Below, piece by piece: positions 23,887 to 26,748 of a stretch of DNA of 26,748 nucleotides. Position 1 is the stretch's first letter. The number at the start of each line of letters is the position of its first letter. Position numbers and translations under genes: made by a program. This stretch comes from Wukongarchaeum sp048886645 (lineage in GTDB: Archaea > Asgardarchaeota > Wukongarchaeia > Wukongarchaeales > Wukongarchaeaceae): NCBI GenBank assembly GCA_048886645.1, contig JBHLKN010000020.1:1-26748 (forward strand). The letters run 5' to 3'. The notes under the pieces were generated by a model. That model was not told the DNA's origin. It did not search any database and saw nothing but the letters and a program-made list of their open reading frames with translations.

Positions 23887-26148
23887 ATGGCGATAAGTAA
23901 GCTTTTCCCTGTTAGGGCTATTAAAAATTGGGATGCTTTAGAGCAGATGATTAACTATATTCTTCAAGAAACCTTTCGTGTGGAACCTAATCTTCATCCC
24001 CTTGTTTTTCCAGATTCCATTATGAGTACGCAAAGCGAAAGAGAAACCTTGGTAAAGTTTTGCTTTGAAAGAATAAATGCTCCTGCAGTAATGTTGCTGG
24101 ATAAAAACGTTCTTGCACTTTTTAGTACAGGCAAAGTTACAGGTATTATCGTTAACATAGAGGAAAACTTTACTGAAATTGTGCCTATTAAAGATGCAAG
24201 GCCGATAGTTGAAGCCATGGTTTCTCTTAAACTCGGTGGTAAAACAATTACTGAAACTCTTGAAAAACTTCTGGGTAAAAAAGGTATGGGATTTACAACA
24301 AGATTAGAAAAGAGATCTTTGAAAGATATTAAGGAAAAGCTTTGTTATGTATCTTTAAACTTTGATGAAGAAGTTAAAATGGAGGAAAAACCCGAGACTA
24401 TAGAAAAGATTTATGAGACTCCTTTTGGGGAGATAATAACGCTTAATGCTGAACGATTTATAGCACCTGAAATCCTTTTCACCCCATCTATAGGTGAAAT
24501 CAATGAAAAATCGCTAACTGAAGCGATATTGCAAGCAGTGAATAGATGCGGTGAGGAGCTCCGTAAAGAAATCGTGAAAGCTGTCGTAGTTTCTGGAGAA
24601 ACAAGTGCTTTACCAGGTTTAAAGGAGAGACTTTTAAAAGAATTAAAAAGGCTTTTACCTAGAAATTACAAGGCTAAAATTCTTGCACCTGCAGAATCTC
24701 AACATGCAGAATGGGTTGGCGCAAGCATTCTTACTTCCATTAGAACCTCAAACAGGTTATGGATAACAGAGAAAGCATTTGAGGAGAAGGGCGATTCGAT
24801 AATTGAAGAAAAAAGGTTTCAAACGATTATGAGCACGCCTCCTGATTCTGAAACTGAAAAGATAGCTGAAACTTTTGAAGCCCCGATTATATTGGATATA
24901 GGGGCTAATATCACAAAAGCAGGTTTTTCTGGAGAAAGTAGACCTAGGATAGTTATGCCCACGTTGATAGGTTATCCAAAAATCGAGACAATGCTTCCCG
25001 AAATGGAGAAGATTCAAAAAGATTACTATGTAGGAGAAGAGGCTATCGAACTTGAACACGTTTTAAAGATAGAGCACCCGATAAACAACATTTTTGTCCC
25101 CATAAAAATAGGCGCAGAACCTTCTCTTGAGGAAGTTGAAACTGCTATCCCTGAAACTACGCCTCGCATAATTATGCCCCTTCTTTCCACTTCTGAGGAT
25201 ACTGATAAACTTAAAGAACAAATGAAAACACTATCAAAAGATCTTACTAAAGCCCTATCAATGATTAGTGAAGAGAGAATTGTTTGGCAGCCAAAAGAGG
25301 AAATATTGGAAATAGGGGAAGAAGAGAAACTGGAAGAGGCTCCTGCTGAGGAGATAGGAGAAGTCGTTGAAAAAGAGGAGGTTATGGAGGTAGTAGAAGA
25401 AGAGGCAGAAATAGTTGAGGAAGAAGTCCCTGAAGAGGAAATTATGGTTGTTGAAAAGGTTGAAGAAGAGGAGGAAGAGGTTATTACTACTCCTAGTATG
25501 GTGGAGGAAGGGGTTGAATTAGAAGCTATTGGGGAAAAATTTGGGAAGATGATGAAGCAAAACGTAGAAATAATTTATTGGCAGAGGATGGCCATAAAAG
25601 AAGAGTACGAGATCAGGATTTTCATTAGGATGCATTCAGAAGCTTTAGAAATAGAAAAAATCGATCCAGAGATAGTTTCTGAGGGAATTATTAAAGTTAT
25701 GCTTACATGTACAGCTTTAAAAATAATGCCAAGCGGTTTAAAAATAAGAATAAATGATATATTAGAAAGGGGAGAAAAGAAGGTAAAGTTCCAGGCTAAA
25801 CCTTTGGCACTCGGAGACTTTCGCCTCAATATAGAATTTAGCCTAGAGGTAGGGAGTGAGGAAGTCAGTCTAGGGAAGGTTGTTGAGAGGATATTTATAC
25901 AGAAAAAACCGATAGTGATGTTTTTACGTAATACTAAGCATGAAATGCCGAAATATGCGCCACTTCTTAGCCTAATTCTATCGACGGTTTTAATAGCTGC
26001 GTCTGTATTTTTTTCAATGGAGGAAGGAACGATAGGGTTAATTGGGACAGCAGTTTCAGGGGTTTTTGCCGCCCTCTTTATTTTAGTATTTATTCTGCTT
26101 ACTAAAAAGAGCATAAAGCCTTATCGAAAGACTGCATATTTAACTTGA
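23887..26148 (+). CDS. circularly permuted, membrane-anchored actin-like protein
   Basis: A 753-residue protein. Residues 5-311 match actin from about residue 68 to the very end: NWDALEQMI for NWDDMEKIW, ALFSTGKVTGI for SLYASGRTTGI, DIKEKLCYVSLNFDEE for DIKEKLCYVALDFEQE, and final DSIIEEKRF for PSIVHRKCF. After a ~20-residue linker, residues 333-407 match the actin N-terminus: ILDIGANITKAGFSGE, RPRIVMPTLIGYPK, DYYVGEEA and a second HPI segment. Phosphate loop 1 is kept (Asp337, Gly339, Lys344), as are the adenine-pocket Lys149 and Glu150. Actin Gln137 becomes Lys73, Asp154 becomes Asn90, and the phosphate-2 glycines are lost. Residues ~470-535 are Glu-rich, ~555-680 look beta-rich, and helices at ~690-711 and ~715-739 span the membrane. 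Positive flanks put both ends inside. The ATG has GAGGGT six bases upstream. The 274 bases before it hold no gene. Confidence 0.9.
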   Translation: MAISKLFPVRAIKNWDALEQMINYILQETFRVEPNLHPLVFPDSIMSTQSERETLVKFCFERINAPAVMLLDKNVLALFSTGKVTGIIVNIEENFTEIVPIKDARPIVEAMVSLKLGGKTITETLEKLLGKKGMGFTTRLEKRSLKDIKEKLCYVSLNFDEEVKMEEKPETIEKIYETPFGEIITLNAERFIAPEILFTPSIGEINEKSLTEAILQAVNRCGEELRKEIVKAVVVSGETSALPGLKERLLKELKRLLPRNYKAKILAPAESQHAEWVGASILTSIRTSNRLWITEKAFEEKGDSIIEEKRFQTIMSTPPDSETEKIAETFEAPIILDIGANITKAGFSGESRPRIVMPTLIGYPKIETMLPEMEKIQKDYYVGEEAIELEHVLKIEHPINNIFVPIKIGAEPSLEEVETAIPETTPRIIMPLLSTSEDTDKLKEQMKTLSKDLTKALSMISEERIVWQPKEEILEIGEEEKLEEAPAEEIGEVVEKEEVMEVVEEEAEIVEEEVPEEEIMVVEKVEEEEEEVITTPSMVEEGVELEAIGEKFGKMMKQNVEIIYWQRMAIKEEYEIRIFIRMHSEALEIEKIDPEIVSEGIIKVMLTCTALKIMPSGLKIRINDILERGEKKVKFQAKPLALGDFRLNIEFSLEVGSEEVSLGKVVERIFIQKKPIVMFLRNTKHEMPKYAPLLSLILSTVLIAASVFFSMEEGTIGLIGTAVSGVFAALFILVFILLTKKSIKPYRKTAYLT

Positions 26149-26362
26149 TTTTAATAATTAAGGTATAAGAAGACCCCCTTCTTAAGGAGGAGGCAGTTCA
26201 CATAGTTATTTATCCTGATTAAGGTTGATTTTTAGCGATTTTTGGAATAACCTATTCTTAATTTCTAGATTATTTTTTAAATCAATTAATTGAAAAATAC
26301 TCGTTTTTTTAGGTTTTAATAAAAGAAAAACTGTTGTAAATCTTTTAATTAAAAGAAACTCC

Positions 26363-26388
26363 GCGCGAAACTTTAAAAAAAGGCGCGC
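26363..26388 (+). promoter_or_regulatory. BRE-TATA promoter of mer within a GC inverted repeat
   Basis: CGAAACTTTAAAAAAA (26366-26381) resembles an archaeal BRE plus TATA box, about 80-90 bases before the mer start. It is bounded by GCGCG (26363-26367) and CGCGC (26384-26388), inverted arms that stand out in very AT-rich DNA and could be an operator. A second TATA-like TTATAAAAAATTTT lies near 26416. AAGGAGG at 26442-26448 is the mer ribosome site. The rest of the 310-base intergenic stretch from 26149 holds no gene; a weak hairpin (26174-26190) follows the actin-like gene. Confidence 0.5.
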
Positions 26389-26458
26389 AAATAGAAAAAT
26401 GCTGAAAAAAACTGTTATAAAAAATTTTAAAACTTGTTAATAAGGAGGAAAAAACGCT

Positions 26459-26748
26459 ATGAAATTTGGAATAGAGTTACTGCCTGCAACCAAGATTGAA
26501 AAATTGGTAGGAACTGCGGTTGATGCTGAGAAAAGAGGATTTGAATTCTGTTGGGTGACTGATCACTATAACAACCGTAACGTGTATGTTTCCTTAGGCG
26601 CTATCGCCGCTCAAACTTCAAAACTTTTCCTCGGCACTGGTGTAACTAATCCTTACACGTGCAATCCTTGCTGGACTGCTGCAGCCATAGCATCCATAGA
26701 CGAAGTTTCAGGCGGGCGAGCTGTCTTCGGTATAGGAGCAGGTGACAA
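26459..26748 (+). CDS. mer: 5,10-methylenetetrahydromethanopterin reductase, 3' partial
   Basis: 96 codons are visible before the window ends; full Mer is about 320-330 residues. The start MKFGIELLPATKIEKLV, the WVTDHYNNRNVYVSLG segment, GTGVTNPYTCNP and SGGRAVFGIGAGD match Mer, the F420-dependent member of the luciferase-like monooxygenase fold. It reduces methylene- to methyl-tetrahydromethanopterin with F420H2, the step that feeds CdhDE. The ATG at 26459 has AAGGAGG ten bases upstream and its own promoter. The Cys residues in the active-site region (TCNPCW) are a local peculiarity, not a known motif. Confidence 0.94.
   Translation, partial: MKFGIELLPATKIEKLVGTAVDAEKRGFEFCWVTDHYNNRNVYVSLGAIAAQTSKLFLGTGVTNPYTCNPCWTAAAIASIDEVSGGRAVFGIGAGD

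Noticed and set aside
24877..25120. A second, truncated actin fused behind a first one
   Set aside because: The first part lacks exactly the segment that the second part supplies, so permutation explains the order with fewer assumptions than fusion of two broken copies.

Overview
The window is archaeal. It carries genes for the tetrahydromethanopterin branch of C1 metabolism: formylmethanofuran dehydrogenase subunits, Mch, Mer, and the corrinoid subunit of CO dehydrogenase/acetyl-CoA synthase. It also carries heterodisulfide reductase HdrABC, an F420-type FrhB protein and a probable tungsten aldehyde oxidoreductase. Shine-Dalgarno sites are of the GGTG/GGAGG type, TTG and GTG starts are common, and TATA-like boxes are visible. 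No methyl-CoM reductase or Mtr gene is in the window, so the Wood-Ljungdahl pathway could serve acetogenesis, CO2 fixation or methanogenesis. An actin homologue together with this gene set points to a TACK lineage such as Bathyarchaeia, or to an Asgard relative. That placement is inference.

Layout. Positions 1-1350 hold the 3' part of cdhE. A methyltransferase (minus) and an unknown gene (plus) follow, then fwdB and an iron-sulfur protein with a CdhE-like N-terminal module (both minus). Positions 5043-10881 hold an electron-transfer block: an hdrA-mvhD fusion, an eight-cluster polyferredoxin, a convergent fwdD, hdrC and hdrB. A 100-N scaffold gap (10998-11097) cuts one or two unidentified genes. 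After it come a radical SAM gene, a COG1600-type iron-sulfur gene and a 32-codon remnant of another radical SAM gene. On the minus strand follow porD, an asparagine-synthetase-like gene, aor with its four-cluster ferredoxin, mch, a Glu-rich multi-pass membrane protein and a frhB-family gene. nadA-nadC, an actin-like gene and the start of mer close the window on the plus strand.

How the genes fit together. HdrA fused to the MvhD adaptor, a FwdF-like polyferredoxin, FwdB/FwdD and HdrBC suggest that flavin-based electron bifurcation is wired directly to CO2 reduction on methanofuran, as in methanogen Hdr-Fwd supercomplexes. Mch and Mer supply later steps and CdhE the transfer to acetyl-CoA synthesis. 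FrhB would link the F420 pool, and AOR and PorD the ferredoxin pool.

The most unusual feature is the gene at 23887-26148. Its first ~310 residues match actin from about residue 68 to the last residue, and a ~20-residue linker is followed by actin residues ~5-80. This is a circularly permuted actin cut at the subdomain 2/subdomain 1 junction. It then continues into an acidic linker, a predicted beta-rich domain and two C-terminal membrane helices. Several catalytic and phosphate-binding residues are replaced. It looks like a membrane-tethered, possibly non-hydrolysing actin of a kind I do not know to have been described.
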